64,000 nucleotides of DNA from Methanobrevibacter sp. V74 (GTDB lineage: Archaea > Methanobacteriota > Methanobacteria > Methanobacteriales > Methanobacteriaceae), in contig NZ_CAUJAN010000005.1 in NCBI RefSeq assembly GCF_963082495.1, positions 36,001 to 100,000 of the forward strand, in the 5' to 3' direction. A program made the position numbers and the translations under genes. Below, piece after piece: positions 39,119 through 49,441 of this stretch. The notes beneath the pieces were generated by a model. The model was not told the DNA's origin, did not search any database, and worked only from the letters and a program-made list of their open reading frames with translations. Each line of letters starts with the position of its first letter. The first letter of the stretch is position 1.

Positions 39119-39380
39119 TAACATCACCATTTAAAAGTTTCTTTTCTCTAATCTCCTTAATTTTAACAATAGATAAAATAAATACTACAGTTGATAAAGG
39201 GCCTGCCAGTGCTGCAAATAAAGCAACATCCAAATATCTAAATAATACCACAGCCAAAAAAAATCCTGCATCAAGTATTGAAAACATTATGACCTTATCC
39301 AATGGTTTTTTCACAAATATTATGCCGAATGCGCCAATAATCATTAAAGCTATTGCAATAATTGATACTACAATCTCCAT
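39111..39380 (-). CDS. ehaD: Eha membrane subunit D
   Basis: The 89-residue protein has three helices: about 1-22, 30-48 and 55-75. It contains [20 protein letters not shown], a pattern like MnhF/MnhB-type subunits of multi-subunit ion antiporters. A GGAGTGAG site precedes the ATG. Confidence 0.82.
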   Translation of the reverse strand: MEIVVSIIAIALMIIGAFGIIFVKKPLDKVIMFSILDAGFFLAVVLFRYLDVALFAALAGPLSTVVFILSIVKIKEIREKKLLNGDVNG

Positions 39381-39386
39381 CTTTTC

Positions 39387-39635
39387 TCACTCCAATAGTA
39401 TCTCATCATCTAGTCTTTTTAAAGTATGAGCAATAGCATTAGCACTAATTGTTGAGCAAATAAAGAATGCTGCAGCAACAATAAGGGCAAATGGAGTATT
39501 AATTAATAATGCAATAATTGCAGAAACCCCAAAACCTATAACATTTATATATAACAATCTTTCAGCCCTATTTTTTGCTACCAAAGCTCTTAATGCTACA
39601 AATATGACTATACCCCCAATAATTTCAACATACAT
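39387..39635 (-). CDS. ehaC: Eha membrane subunit C
   Basis: Started at 39635 (MYVEIIGGIVIFVALRAL), five bases after the ehaB stop and preceded by GAGTGAT; a longer frame to 39653 would overlap ehaB. The 82-residue, three-helix protein ends in a charged tail HTLKRLDDEILLE. Assigned by position. Confidence 0.8.
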   Translation of the reverse strand: MYVEIIGGIVIFVALRALVAKNRAERLLYINVIGFGVSAIIALLINTPFALIVAAAFFICSTISANAIAHTLKRLDDEILLE

Positions 39636-39639
39636 ATAA

Positions 39640-40137
39640 TCACTCTCTAGCATGCCTATTGAATTTTTCGGCTATTTTTCCTAAAACTACTGAGATTTTA
39701 ACTTGACTAATGCCCATTATGGTGAAAATAGAAATAACCATTCCAACAATGAACATTTCCGGAGTTAATCCAATGAAAGATGTTAAAAATATTATTGCAG
39801 TAGCAGTTAAACAGCCAGTAGTTCCGGCATAACCCGGATCAGCACATAACCTATTTCCAATAAACACTAAAAATGCCGCCATAATCCCTCCGGGAATTCC
39901 TAAAAGCAAATATCCAATAGAAGCCATTAATGTGCCGGCAGATGCATCTGGAGAACATAAAATGTTTCCCTGGAAGAATCCACCAGCAATATCCCCTCCT
40001 CTTTTTTCGACATCTTGTCCAACTATTCTAGCTCCTTTAACGCCAGGTTGCTCAGGAAGTCCAAAATATGCATCTACAATTACAAAATTCAACCAACAAA
40101 GAATTGAAGCAATTATTATCCCAATTACCTCATTCAC
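39640..40137 (-). CDS. ehaB: Eha membrane subunit B
   Basis: This protein has about 165 residues from a GTG at 40137 that overlaps the ehaA stop (GTGAATGA) and follows GGGGAGGAT. An upstream in-frame ATG at 40161 is less likely. It has four or five helices. The hydrophilic part includes [21 protein letters not shown] near residues 45-65. Assigned by position. Confidence 0.78.
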   Translation of the reverse strand: MNEVIGIIIASILCWLNFVIVDAYFGLPEQPGVKGARIVGQDVEKRGGDIAGGFFQGNILCSPDASAGTLMASIGYLLLGIPGGIMAAFLVFIGNRLCADPGYAGTTGCLTATAIIFLTSFIGLTPEMFIVGMVISIFTIMGISQVKISVVLGKIAEKFNRHARE

Positions 40138-40519
40138 CAATATCCTCCCCTGCATCTTCATCTAGAGGTTTTGGAAATACAAAATCAAATAAATATTTCA
40201 CAAATAAAGCTGATAAAACACCTATAATAATTGCTAAAACTAAACCATTATAGATAAAAGTATAATTTAAAACAAAAAATAATGAAAGAATACCCATAGC
40301 AATTATAGGAGTCGGATATATTGCACTTACATCAAAAGAGTACCTATATGGTTTGCTAGGTAGTAATGGTAACTTTAAAATTAAAGCTACAACAATAGAA
40401 CAAATAATAGCTACAATATATGCTAATATAATGTCCACTGATGACAGGCTTATACTGCTAAACCCATAAACATTACCATATGAAGCAAAATATATGGCAT
40501 TAAACACAAAATCAAACAT
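40130..40519 (-). CDS. ehaA: Eha membrane subunit A, first gene of the operon
   Basis: The 129-residue membrane protein has four helices and an acidic end ([12 protein letters not shown]). A strong GAGGAGT site lies 9 bases upstream of the ATG. It is the first of 18 tightly packed eha genes, most overlapping or separated by under 12 bases, so one transcript from the 40520-40633 region is likely. Assigned by position and general character. Confidence 0.82.
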   Translation of the reverse strand: MFDFVFNAIYFASYGNVYGFSSISLSSVDIILAYIVAIICSIVVALILKLPLLPSKPYRYSFDVSAIYPTPIIAMGILSLFFVLNYTFIYNGLVLAIIIGVLSALFVKYLFDFVFPKPLDEDAGEDIGE

Positions 40520-40633
40520 ATTATTAGACTCCTCTTAATATAATATATATAAATATAAAAATATATAAATATTGTGACTCAAAAATTATATATAATTGCT
40601 TTAATGTAACAAAAGTTAATTAAGGGTGGCTTA
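40520..40633. promoter_or_regulatory. Divergent promoter region of the eha operon and an epimerase gene
   Basis: This is a 114-base gap between head-to-head genes. TATA-like runs include TAATATAATATATATAAATA (40536-40555) and TTATATATAATTGC (40587-40600). GAGGAGT serves ehaA and GGGTGG (40624-40629) serves the plus-strand epimerase gene. No clear operator palindrome was found. Confidence 0.5.
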
Positions 40634-41566
40634 ATGAAAAATAAAAATATTATGATAACAGGTGGACTGGGATTTATTGGCTCACACATCGCAGATGAGC
40701 TAATAAAGAATAATAAAGTTTGTATCGTTGATAATCTATCTACTGGAAAAATTAATAATTTAAAATGCAGGGAAAATGAAAATTTAAAAATAGTTAAAAA
40801 AAATTTAAATGACGTTAACTTAAATGATTTACTTAATGGAACTGATTATATATTCCATTTAGCTGCCATGGCAAGTGTTCCATTAAGTGTGGACAATCCA
40901 ATTGAATGTTGTCAAAGCAATGTTAATGCCACCGTTAAACTTTTAGACGCTGCCGCTAAAAATAATGTTAAAAAAGTTATATTTTCCTCATCATCTGCAG
41001 TATATGGTCAAAATAGAAATATGCCCCTAAATGAAACAGAAAATCCAATGCCCACCTCCCCATATGCCGCATCTAAAGCAAGTTGTGAATTATTTTTAAA
41101 GGCATTTTATGAAAGTTATGGACTTGAATATGTATCTTTAAGATATTTTAATATTTTTGGACCAAGACAAAATAAAAACTCACAATATGCTGCTGTAATC
41201 CCCAATTTCATTAGTGTCCTCCTTGAAGGAGGGCAACCTGTAATTTATGGCGATGGAGAACAAACAAGAGATTTTGTTTATGTTAAAAACATTGTTAAGG
41301 CAAACATTTCAGCATCAGAATCTGATTTCAATGGAATTGTTAATATTGCTTCTGGTAAAAAGACTACAATAAACCAGTTATATGAAATAATTAAGGAAAC
41401 ACTTAATAGTGACATAGAACCAAAATACCTTCCTGAAAGACAAGGAGATATTAAACACTCATTAGCTGATGTAGGCAATATGGAAAAAATTGGTTTGCAA
41501 ATTGATACTGATGATTTCGAGTCTCAACTCATAAAAACTATTAATTGGTTTAAAACTATTTTATAA
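40634..41566 (+). CDS. NAD-dependent sugar-nucleotide epimerase (UDP-glucose 4-epimerase type)
   Basis: The 310-residue extended short-chain dehydrogenase starts TGGLGFIGSHIADEL (NAD-binding). It has VDNLSTGKINNL, the catalytic Ser in FSSSSAVYG and the YxxxK pair in SPYAASKASCELF, then LRYFNIFGPRQ and GDGEQTRDFVYV, all typical of GalE-like epimerases. It should interconvert UDP-sugars for surface glycans. It is divergent from eha and followed by a CPBP gene. A GGGTGG site precedes the ATG. Confidence 0.9.
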   Translation: MKNKNIMITGGLGFIGSHIADELIKNNKVCIVDNLSTGKINNLKCRENENLKIVKKNLNDVNLNDLLNGTDYIFHLAAMASVPLSVDNPIECCQSNVNATVKLLDAAAKNNVKKVIFSSSSAVYGQNRNMPLNETENPMPTSPYAASKASCELFLKAFYESYGLEYVSLRYFNIFGPRQNKNSQYAAVIPNFISVLLEGGQPVIYGDGEQTRDFVYVKNIVKANISASESDFNGIVNIASGKKTTINQLYEIIKETLNSDIEPKYLPERQGDIKHSLADVGNMEKIGLQIDTDDFESQLIKTINWFKTIL

Positions 41567-41575
41567 AATGATATT

Positions 41576-42385
41576 ATGGATAGAAGTGTTAGAAATTTTA
41601 ATGTTCGTTTAAGGACTATTAGAATAAGGGAACTGATTATTGGAATTATAATAACCTTAATCGTAAGTGGAATATTAATATGGATATTCCCAGCAATTTA
41701 TGAATCTGATGATTTATATTTCATTGTAGTGTTATTGATTGGAGCATTACTATTTGTTTGGGCTTTAAGAGGTTCAACTGGGATTGATAGGAACTTTGAA
41801 AATATATTTGAAGATAGCAATAAAAAAGAAATACTTTATGTTTTTGCAATAAATCTTCTCTTTGCATTTTTATTTACATTACTTATATCCTTACTGGACA
41901 TGTTGATTGGATTCAATAATCCTACATGGACTTCAATTTTAGATATTGAAAGTGCAAAAATGGATTCCAGTGTGATTATTCTTGATGCAATTGCTTCAAT
42001 AATTTTTGCCCCAGTTATGGAAGAATTAATATTTAGAGGAGTATTATTTAATAGATTAAAAATTAGAACAGGTGTTGTTCCCGCCATGCTGATATCCTCA
42101 TTCATATTTGGAATTGGACATGATTTTGGAGGGATAACAAGTGCATTTTTATTTGGAATATGCATGTGTATTTTATACTTAAAAACAGATAATATTTTAA
42201 TTCCAATGAGTGTGCATTTTATCAATAATGTTGTTGCAACATTATTAAATTTAACAAGTTTCGATGTTGTAACCACCCAAATTCCCTGGATTATTCCAAC
42301 TATAATCGTTTCTCTTATTGGAACATTTTATCTAATAAAATACATTATTAAAGAAACCAGCAAACTGAAAAAGCAATATGCATGA
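41576..42385 (+). CDS. CPBP-family intramembrane metalloprotease
   Basis: The 269-residue protein has seven or eight helices. The three CPBP (Rce1-like) motifs are present: PVMEELIFRGVLFNRL near residue 143-158 with the catalytic Glu pair, FIFGIGHDFGG near 180-190 with His, and PMSVHFINNVVAT near 210-222 with His. Such proteases process prenylated proteins or peptides, or take part in immunity. The substrate is unknown. It starts 9 bases after the epimerase stop. Confidence 0.88.
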   Translation: MDRSVRNFNVRLRTIRIRELIIGIIITLIVSGILIWIFPAIYESDDLYFIVVLLIGALLFVWALRGSTGIDRNFENIFEDSNKKEILYVFAINLLFAFLFTLLISLLDMLIGFNNPTWTSILDIESAKMDSSVIILDAIASIIFAPVMEELIFRGVLFNRLKIRTGVVPAMLISSFIFGIGHDFGGITSAFLFGICMCILYLKTDNILIPMSVHFINNVVATLLNLTSFDVVTTQIPWIIPTIIVSLIGTFYLIKYIIKETSKLKKQYA

Positions 42386-42399
42386 AAAAAAAGAATTAA

Positions 42400-42771
42400 T
42401 TAGTGGAATCCGCATCCACTACAACTTTTACATTTTTCTTCTTCTAAAGGATCATATTTTTTATCTTCTTGTAAAGTAGCTGAGATAAAATATTGGTCAG
42501 ATTCATCTTTATTTTTTAAAACAGGTGAAATTCCTTTAAAATTACATTTTATATCGCCAGTTCCACCAATATCCACTAAAATTGGTTCACCTAATTTAAA
42601 TTTTTTAAAGTATGCTTCAACCTCATCTTTTAATGCTCCAGGTACTCTGAAATTAAAAGACAACATATTATTTTCCTTCATTTTTAAACCAACATATTTT
42701 TGGTCAATTTCATAGTTTAGACCTAACTGTTTTTTAAAAATTACATTAGTACCTATCTCATCAGATGACAT
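42400..42771 (-). CDS. Conserved hypothetical protein with a C-terminal Cys-rich tail
   Basis: I start it at 42771, where the ATG follows AAGGAG; the longer open frame lacks this. The 123-residue soluble protein is of unknown family. The body has beta-strand-like sequence (MKENNMLSFNFRVPGALKDE). It ends KCKSCSGCGFH, a CxxCxGCxxH arrangement that could bind zinc or an iron-sulfur cluster. It is a single gene, convergent with the CPBP gene. No function is assigned. Confidence 0.75.
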   Translation of the reverse strand: MSSDEIGTNVIFKKQLGLNYEIDQKYVGLKMKENNMLSFNFRVPGALKDEVEAYFKKFKLGEPILVDIGGTGDIKCNFKGISPVLKNKDESDQYFISATLQEDKKYDPLEEEKCKSCSGCGFH

Positions 42772-42899
42772 TTTATACTCCTTTAAATTATTAATAATAA
42801 GAATTATAGTTTGAAGTATATAAAACTTTCCAAAATTATTCAATGTAAAGTACTTTTAAAAAAATTTTGTTTAAGTAATTTTTAATGATTTATCATGAT

Positions 42900-42997
42900 T
42901 ATTCATAAACTTTATATAATTTTAAAATTAAAAAATAATATATTATAATAATATATATTATAATGAAAAAATCAGTTAGAGAAATAGGTGTTTATAA
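42900..42997 (+). promoter_or_regulatory. Promoter and possible operator of the regulator-acyl-CoA synthetase-vor cluster
   Basis: TTTATATAA at 42911-42919 is a good TATA box. Downstream a run of interleaved AATATATTATAATAATATATATTAT (about 42934-42963) is close to self-complementary and could be the operator of the XRE-cupin regulator encoded next. AGGTG at 42987-42991 is its ribosome site. The operator call is an inference from position. Confidence 0.4.
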
Positions 42998-43549
42998 ATG
43001 AATGAATACAACAAGGATATTGGAAATCGGATTAGAGAATTAAGAGAATTGTCAGACATTACTATTAAAGAAATTGCTGAAGAATTAAATATCAAAGAAG
43101 AAACTTACATCCAATATGAAAACGCTGAAGTAGACATTCCTGCAAGTTTTTTGTATGAACTTGCCCACATTTTCAAAGTTGATTTAGGATTACTATTAAC
43201 TGGTGAAGAAAGTAGAATGAGTATATTTGACGTTACTCGGGCAAATAAAGGAGTTTCAATAGATAGAAGAAAAGAATATACTCATCAAAACCTATGTTCT
43301 AAGTTCATTAACAAAAAAGCCGAAACGTTCCTTGTGGTTGTGGATCCTGAGAAAAATCCGGTGCCTTCACTAAATTCACACCCAGGACAAGAATTCAATT
43401 ATGTCCTAGAAGGTTCCTTAAAAATCTATATACACAATAATGAAATCGTGCTTAATGAAGGAGATTCAATATTCTTCGATTCCACACATAGACATGCAAT
43501 GGTTGCACTTAACGACAAACCTGCTAAATTTTTAGCAATTATCATATAA
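42998..43549 (+). CDS. XRE-family regulator with cupin sensor domain
   Basis: The 183-residue protein has an N-terminal helix-turn-helix ([20 protein letters not shown], residues 8-60) and a C-terminal cupin barrel (about 100-183, with [20 protein letters not shown] and [12 protein letters not shown]). The cupin probably senses a small molecule, plausibly an acid or its acyl-CoA. It heads a gene run with an acyl-CoA synthetase 19 bases downstream and the vor genes, so it likely controls them. Confidence 0.88.
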   Translation: MNEYNKDIGNRIRELRELSDITIKEIAEELNIKEETYIQYENAEVDIPASFLYELAHIFKVDLGLLLTGEESRMSIFDVTRANKGVSIDRRKEYTHQNLCSKFINKKAETFLVVVDPEKNPVPSLNSHPGQEFNYVLEGSLKIYIHNNEIVLNEGDSIFFDSTHRHAMVALNDKPAKFLAIII

Positions 43550-43568
43550 CAATTACGGAGTACCTTAA

Positions 43569-45236
43569 ATGACATCATTAATAGGAAATTTTGTAGAAAG
43601 AGTTGATTTTAACTCTTACGAGGACTTTTATAAAAATTTTAAACTTACATACAATGAAGATTACAATTTTGGATTTGATGTTGTAGACAAATACGCTGAA
43701 ATCGATCCAGACAAAATAGCATTAATTTGGACTAATGATAAAGAGGAAACACATACTTTCACATTTAAAGATATGAAAGAATATTCTAACAAAACTGCAA
43801 ACTTATTTAAGGGTCTAGGCATTGAAAAAGGTGATTGTGTAATGCTTACACTTAAAAATAGGTATGAATTTTGGTTCTGCATGGTTGCATTGCACAAAAT
43901 TGGAGCAATAGCCATTCCAGGAACACACATGCTGAAACTTCATGATATTGATTTTAGAATAAAAGAAGCTAATGTTAAAATGGTTGTTTCAGTAGAAGAA
44001 GATTCGCTACTGCCAGATTATGAAGAAGCAATGAAAGAATTAGAAATTGATTTGCCCAAACTAGTTATAGAAACTGAAAGAGACGGCTGGATTAACTTTA
44101 ACAAAGCTATTGAAAAAGAAAGTGATGTGTTTGAAAGACCAACTGGTGAAGATAAAACTTATGCAGAAGAAATATTCTTAATTTACTTTACATCCGGAAC
44201 TAGCGGAATGCCAAAAATGGTTTCACACAAACACACTTACTCATTGGGACATATTCCTACCGCCAAATATTGGCACAATGTTATCGAAGATGGAATCCAT
44301 CATACCGCAGCAGATACCGGTTGGGGAAAAGCTGTTTGGGGAAATCTTTATGGACAGTGGATTAGCGGAACCGGAATATTCATCTATGATTATGACAGAT
44401 TTAACGGAATTAAATTACTTGAAAAGATCATTGAAAATAAAGTAGACACATTTTGCGCTCCACCAACAATCTATAGATTTATAATTAAAGAAAACATTAA
44501 AGGATACGATTTATCAAACTTAAAATATGTAACAACTGCTGGAGAGCCATTACCTCCGGAAGTATCTGAAAGATTCCATGACCTTTCAGGTTTGAGAATC
44601 AAAGAAGGATTCGGTCAAACTGAAACCACTTTATCAATAGGCACATTCATATGGTTAGATGCAAAAGTAGGTTCAATTGGTAAGCCTTCTCCTTTGTTTG
44701 ACTTGCATTTGCTTGATGAAAATCATGAAAATGTAGACCTTGGAGACAAAGGAGAACTTTGTTTTAAAATAAATGATGGGCCAAATCCTGGTTTATTTAA
44801 AGATTATGTTAACGATGAGGAAAAATACAAAAAACAAATCCATGACGGATACTACCACTGCGGAGACACCGCATGGGTGGATGAAGATGGATATGTCCAT
44901 TTTGTTGGAAGAAATGATGATATTATTAAATCATCAGGTTATCGTATTGGACCTTATGAAGTAGAAAGTGCAGTATTATCTCACAAAGCAGTTTCAAACT
45001 GTGCAATTACTGCTTATCCTGATGAAGTCAGAGGTCAAATTGTAAAAGCAACAATAATATTGCAGCCTGGCTTTGAAGCATCAGAAAAACTTACAAAAGA
45101 CATACAAAATCATGTTAAAAAAGTAACTGCTCCTTATAAATACCCTAGAATGATTGAATATGTTGATGAAATTCCAGAAACAATCAGCGGAAAAATAAGA
45201 AGAGTAGACATTAGAGAAAACGATAATAAAAATTAA
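43569..45236 (+). CDS. AMP-forming acyl-CoA synthetase
   Basis: The 555-residue protein activates a carboxylic acid with ATP and CoA. It has the AMP-binding motif YFTSGTSGMPKMVSH near residue 208-222, then YVTTAGEPLPPEV and EGFGQTETTLSIG. GRNDDIIKSSGYRIGPYEVES is the hinge and CoA region. The conserved catalytic Lys is in ETISGKIRR at the C-terminus. Sequence character fits medium- or short-branched-chain acyl substrates more than acetate, but specificity cannot be read. It lies upstream of vorCBA, consistent with making the acyl-CoA that Vor carboxylates. Confidence 0.88.
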   Translation: MTSLIGNFVERVDFNSYEDFYKNFKLTYNEDYNFGFDVVDKYAEIDPDKIALIWTNDKEETHTFTFKDMKEYSNKTANLFKGLGIEKGDCVMLTLKNRYEFWFCMVALHKIGAIAIPGTHMLKLHDIDFRIKEANVKMVVSVEEDSLLPDYEEAMKELEIDLPKLVIETERDGWINFNKAIEKESDVFERPTGEDKTYAEEIFLIYFTSGTSGMPKMVSHKHTYSLGHIPTAKYWHNVIEDGIHHTAADTGWGKAVWGNLYGQWISGTGIFIYDYDRFNGIKLLEKIIENKVDTFCAPPTIYRFIIKENIKGYDLSNLKYVTTAGEPLPPEVSERFHDLSGLRIKEGFGQTETTLSIGTFIWLDAKVGSIGKPSPLFDLHLLDENHENVDLGDKGELCFKINDGPNPGLFKDYVNDEEKYKKQIHDGYYHCGDTAWVDEDGYVHFVGRNDDIIKSSGYRIGPYEVESAVLSHKAVSNCAITAYPDEVRGQIVKATIILQPGFEASEKLTKDIQNHVKKVTAPYKYPRMIEYVDEIPETISGKIRRVDIRENDNKN

Positions 45237-45249
45237 ATTAGATGATATA

Positions 45250-45534
45250 ATGACAGAAGAGATATCATATCCTGTTATCAATAAAGAAATTTGCAAAGGT
45301 TGTATGAGGTGTATAGTTGGATGTCCTCAAAATGCAATATTACTTAGTGAAGAGATGAATAATGCAGGATATCAGTTTGCTTACTATAGTGGAAGTGGTT
45401 GTACAGGATGTAAAGATTGTTACTTTACATGCCCTGAACCATTAGCATTAGAAGTACATCAAATAAAAAGAATTATTGATGACAAAATTGGAAAAATGAT
45501 TAAAGCTAAAGTAGCCAATAAAGGAGGAAAGTAA
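45250..45534 (+). CDS. vorC: 2-oxoisovalerate:ferredoxin oxidoreductase, ferredoxin-type subunit
   Basis: The 94-residue protein has two [4Fe-4S] motifs: KGCMRCIVGCPQNAI near residue 17-32, and SGCTGCKDCYFTCPEP near 47-62. It is the delta-type electron-transfer subunit of the Vor/2-oxoacid oxidoreductase. Its stop abuts the vorB start. It could also belong to a 2-oxoglutarate enzyme, but the fused vorA gene downstream favours Vor. Confidence 0.85.
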   Translation: MTEEISYPVINKEICKGCMRCIVGCPQNAILLSEEMNNAGYQFAYYSGSGCTGCKDCYFTCPEPLALEVHQIKRIIDDKIGKMIKAKVANKGGK

Positions 45535-46650
45535 ATGAGTAATCAAATGGTAAAAGGAAACACCGCAGTTATTGTTGGTGCAATGTATGCTGGTTGCGAT
45601 TGTTTTTTCGGATACCCCATCACTCCTGCAAGTGAAATTTTACATGAGGCATCAAAATACTTCCCAATGGTTGGAAGAAAATTTGTTCAGGCTGAAAGTG
45701 AAGAAGCATCAATAAACATGGTTTATGGTGCATCAGGTACTGGACATAGAGTTATGACCGCTTCATCAGGACCGGGCATAAGCTTAATGCAAGAAGGTTT
45801 TACTTACCTGGCGGGAGCTGAATTACCTGCTGTTATTGTCGATATTATGAGAGCAGGACCCGGACTTGGAAATATTGGACCTGAACAAGGGGATTACAAT
45901 CAAATCGTTAAAGGTGGAGGGCACGGAAACTACAAAAATATAGTTTTAGCTCCAAACAGCGTTCAAGAAATGTGTGATTTAACAATGAAGGCATTTGAGT
46001 TGGCTGATAAATGGAGAAATCCAGTTGTAGTATTAGCTGATGGTACCCTTGGACAAATGGCAGAACCATTAGTATTCCCAAGTGAAGCCATCAAACCAGA
46101 AATTGATGAATCATGGACTGTAAGAGGAAATAAAAACACAATGGAAAACGTAATTACTTCAATTTTCAATGATTTTGACCAACTGGAAGATTTCAACTTT
46201 GAGCTTCAAGAAAAATACGCTAAAATCGAAGCTGAAGAAGTTATTATTGACGAATATCAAGTTGATGACGCTGAAATCGTTTTGGTATCTTATGGTATCA
46301 GCAGCAGAATTGCAAGATCCGCGGTTGATAAAAGCCGTGAAAAAGGTTTGAAAGTTGGACTTTTAAGACCAATTACATTATCACCTTTCCCTAGTGAAAG
46401 AATTAAGGAATTTTCAGACAAGGGAGTTAGTTTCATCTCTGTTGAAATGAGTAATGGGCAATTATTAGCTGATGTTCAATTTGCAGCTTTAAGAAAAGAA
46501 GGCACCTGTATCGTCAATAGAATGGGCGGTAACTTACTTGAACTTAAACATGTGCTTGCAAAAATCTATGAAATAGCTGGCGTTGAAGATGAAAGCATAG
46601 ATACTTCAAAAAGAAGTAATGAAAAGGCCAGTCCAAATATTATTGATTAA
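45535..46650 (+). CDS. vorB: 2-oxoisovalerate:ferredoxin oxidoreductase subunit alpha
   Basis: This 371-residue alpha chain has [28 protein letters not shown] at its start, [33 protein letters not shown] and [16 protein letters not shown], all typical of 2-oxoacid:ferredoxin oxidoreductases. With VorA it binds thiamine diphosphate and a 2-oxoacid. In methanogens it usually runs in the reductive carboxylation direction for amino-acid synthesis. Confidence 0.9.
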   Translation: MSNQMVKGNTAVIVGAMYAGCDCFFGYPITPASEILHEASKYFPMVGRKFVQAESEEASINMVYGASGTGHRVMTASSGPGISLMQEGFTYLAGAELPAVIVDIMRAGPGLGNIGPEQGDYNQIVKGGGHGNYKNIVLAPNSVQEMCDLTMKAFELADKWRNPVVVLADGTLGQMAEPLVFPSEAIKPEIDESWTVRGNKNTMENVITSIFNDFDQLEDFNFELQEKYAKIEAEEVIIDEYQVDDAEIVLVSYGISSRIARSAVDKSREKGLKVGLLRPITLSPFPSERIKEFSDKGVSFISVEMSNGQLLADVQFAALRKEGTCIVNRMGGNLLELKHVLAKIYEIAGVEDESIDTSKRSNEKASPNIID

Positions 46651-46662
46651 GGATGTGGAAGA

Positions 46663-48108
46663 ATGAATGAAAAAGAATTTAATGATAAAGATTACGAATT
46701 ACAAATACGCAGAAATCCACAATCCCTTTTAGAAGAATATCCTAGAAAAGGAACAAATATTGAATCAACCCATTACTGTGCGGGATGTGGACATGGAATT
46801 ATCCATAAATTAATTGCTGAGTGTATGGACGAACTTGGAATCCAAGAGAGATGCGTAATGATTTCTCCGGTAGGTTGTTCAGTATATGCATACTTCTACT
46901 TTAATTGTGGAAATTTTCAGACAGCTCATGGAAGAGCACCTGCAGTAGCTACTGGCATTTCAAGAGCTGAAGATAATTCAATTGTAATGAGTTACCAAGG
47001 GGATGGAGACTTGGCTTCCATTGGTTTAAATGAAACCCTTCAAGCTGCAAATCGTGGGGAAAAGATGGTAGTGTTTTTCGTGAACAACACCGTTTACGGA
47101 ATGACCGGTGGGCAAATGGCTCCAACAACATTAATCGGTGAAAAAACAGTTACTTGCCAAACTGGAAGAGATCCTAATTATGCAGGACACCCCACTCATA
47201 TGTGCGAATTAATTAACACTTTAAAGGCACCAGTATTTATTGAAAGAGTTTCTCTTGCTAATCCTTTAAAAATTAGACTTGCCAAATTTGCAATTAAACA
47301 AGCATTGACTGTCCAAAAAGAAGGAAAAGGATATTCATTTGTTGAAATTTTATCACCTTGCCCAACTAACTTAAAACAGGATGTAAGCAGTGCGCAGGAA
47401 TTTATTGAAAAAGAAATGGAAAAAGAATTCCCTGTTAAAAACTTCAGAAATGACCTATACAGAAAAGACCCTATTGAAAGACCTGTAAGTGATTTTAGCA
47501 CTGAATCATTAGATAAGATATTTAATGTAAATAGAGGTGAGGATTCAGGATATGCAGATGATGACATTAAACCATTAAGCATTAAAGTAAGTGGTTTTGG
47601 CGGTCAAGGCGTTTTAAGTGCAGGTTTAACAATATCTCAAGCTGCTTGTGCTGAAGGAAAACATGTTTCATGGTATCCTAGTTACGGACCGGAACAAAGA
47701 GGAGGAAAATCCAATTGTTCAGTTGTAATATCTAATGAAACCATTGGAACACCTGTTGTTGATGATATTGATATTCTCATTGCATTAAACAAACCTTCAT
47801 TAGAACAATTCTCAAAAGATGTTAAAGTAGGGGGAACAATACTTTACGATTCAAAAATTGGAGAGTTCGAAACTGATAAAGACATTAATGTTATTGCAAT
47901 GCCTTGTGTTGATATAGCTGAAGAACACGGAAATGCAAGAACTGCAAACACAGCACTTTTAGGTGCATTAAGTGAATTAAGCAATGTTTTAAAACGTGAA
48001 TCTTATGAAAATGCTATTCGTGAAATGTTTGTATCTAAGCCAAAAGTTATTGATGTGAATATTGCTGTGCTCAAAGCAGGTGCAGAATGGATTAAAAATA
48101 ATTCTTAA
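46663..48108 (+). CDS. vorA: 2-oxoisovalerate:ferredoxin oxidoreductase, fused beta-gamma subunit
   Basis: In this 481-residue protein the N-terminal part (about 1-285) is the beta, thiamine-diphosphate-binding chain: [29 protein letters not shown], and [18 protein letters not shown]. The C-terminal part (about 300-481) is the gamma chain: [37 protein letters not shown]. This fusion is the methanogen VorA arrangement. It follows vorB by 12 bases and precedes gatD by 10. Confidence 0.9.
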   Translation: MNEKEFNDKDYELQIRRNPQSLLEEYPRKGTNIESTHYCAGCGHGIIHKLIAECMDELGIQERCVMISPVGCSVYAYFYFNCGNFQTAHGRAPAVATGISRAEDNSIVMSYQGDGDLASIGLNETLQAANRGEKMVVFFVNNTVYGMTGGQMAPTTLIGEKTVTCQTGRDPNYAGHPTHMCELINTLKAPVFIERVSLANPLKIRLAKFAIKQALTVQKEGKGYSFVEILSPCPTNLKQDVSSAQEFIEKEMEKEFPVKNFRNDLYRKDPIERPVSDFSTESLDKIFNVNRGEDSGYADDDIKPLSIKVSGFGGQGVLSAGLTISQAACAEGKHVSWYPSYGPEQRGGKSNCSVVISNETIGTPVVDDIDILIALNKPSLEQFSKDVKVGGTILYDSKIGEFETDKDINVIAMPCVDIAEEHGNARTANTALLGALSELSNVLKRESYENAIREMFVSKPKVIDVNIAVLKAGAEWIKNNS

Positions 48109-48118
48109 GTGTGATTTA

Positions 48119-49429
48119 ATGACATATAAAGAAAATGCAACAGAATATATAGAAAATTACGGTTTAAGTATAGGGGACACCATTAAGGTCAATAAAGAAG
48201 ATATCGCATATACCGGCATTTTGCTTGATAGACCTGAAGATGGTGATGACGGATATTTGGTTTTGAAATTATCAAGCGGATACAATATTGGCATAGCTAT
48301 CAAAGATACTACTGCAGAGCTTGTTGAAAAAGGGGATAAACCTAAGATTGGTTATGATGAAGAGGAAATTCCAAATGATCCATCTAAGCAAAACATTTCA
48401 ATCATATCAACTGGAGGAACAGTATCATCCGTTATTGATTACAGAACTGGAGCAGTACATCCTAAATTCACTGCATCAGATCTTGTAAAAGCAAATCCGG
48501 AATTATTAGACTATGCCAATTACAATGTAAAAGCATTATATAATATTTTAAGTGAAAATATGAAACCTGAATACTGGGTTAAAGCTGGAAAAGAAATAGC
48601 TAATGATATTTCTAACGGCAGCGACGGCGTTGTAATAGCTCATGGTACTGATACGATGCATTACACTTCAGCTGCATTAAGTTTTATGTTAAAAACCCCA
48701 GTTCCCATTATTATCACAGGTGCGCAAAGAAGTTCTGATAGGCCTTCAAGTGATGCCAATATCAACTTAATTGATTCAGTAGTTGCTGCCAAATCAGATA
48801 TTGCAGAAGTTTGTGTTTGCATGCATGGAAGTTTAAATGATGAGTTCACTTACCTCCACAATGGTACGAAAGTCCGTAAGATGCACACTTCAAGAAGAGA
48901 CACATTCAGAAGTATCAATGCTCAGCCAATAGCTAAAGTTCAAAATAAACAAGTTAACATTAACCCTGATTATCATTATACAAAACGTGGAGACAATGAA
49001 CTTGAATTAAATACTGCTATTGAAGAAAAAGTTGGATTTATTAAGAGTTTCCCCGGAATATCTGAAGAATACATTGAATATCACATTGACAGGGGATATA
49101 AGGGTTTAGTTATTGAAGGAACCGGACTTGGACATGTTCCAAATAACTTAGTTAACTCATTTAAAAGAGCACAAGAGGAAAATATTCCTGTAATTATGAC
49201 TTCCCAATGTCTTTATGGTCGAGTTAACATGAATGTTTACTCAACAGGACGTGAAATACTTGATGCAGGAGTGATTTCAGCTCTCGATATGACTCCCGAA
49301 ACCACATACGTCAAATTATGTTGGGCATTAGGTCAAAGTGATGATTACAATAATGTTAAAAAGATAATGCAAACCAATATTGCAGGCGAGTTTTCCGAAA
49401 AATCATCAATTAAGGATTTCTTAAATTAA
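48119..49429 (+). CDS. gatD: Glu-tRNA(Gln) amidotransferase subunit D
   Basis: The 436-residue L-asparaginase-like subunit releases ammonia from Gln or Asn for GatE. Two catalytic Thr motifs are visible: [20 protein letters not shown] near residue 98-117, and [17 protein letters not shown] near 175-191. There is an N-terminal small beta-barrel domain (about 1-85). I start it at 48119, because a longer frame lies inside vorA. GatDE is the archaea-specific route to Gln-tRNA. Confidence 0.95.
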   Translation: MTYKENATEYIENYGLSIGDTIKVNKEDIAYTGILLDRPEDGDDGYLVLKLSSGYNIGIAIKDTTAELVEKGDKPKIGYDEEEIPNDPSKQNISIISTGGTVSSVIDYRTGAVHPKFTASDLVKANPELLDYANYNVKALYNILSENMKPEYWVKAGKEIANDISNGSDGVVIAHGTDTMHYTSAALSFMLKTPVPIIITGAQRSSDRPSSDANINLIDSVVAAKSDIAEVCVCMHGSLNDEFTYLHNGTKVRKMHTSRRDTFRSINAQPIAKVQNKQVNINPDYHYTKRGDNELELNTAIEEKVGFIKSFPGISEEYIEYHIDRGYKGLVIEGTGLGHVPNNLVNSFKRAQEENIPVIMTSQCLYGRVNMNVYSTGREILDAGVISALDMTPETTYVKLCWALGQSDDYNNVKKIMQTNIAGEFSEKSSIKDFLN

Positions 49430-49441
49430 GGTTGTGTTAAT

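Noticed and set aside
27054-40519. Assignment of the hydrogenase as Ehb
   Set aside because: Six- and ten-cluster polyferredoxins, a DUF1959 subunit, EhaR and an Ftr homologue at the end are Eha features.
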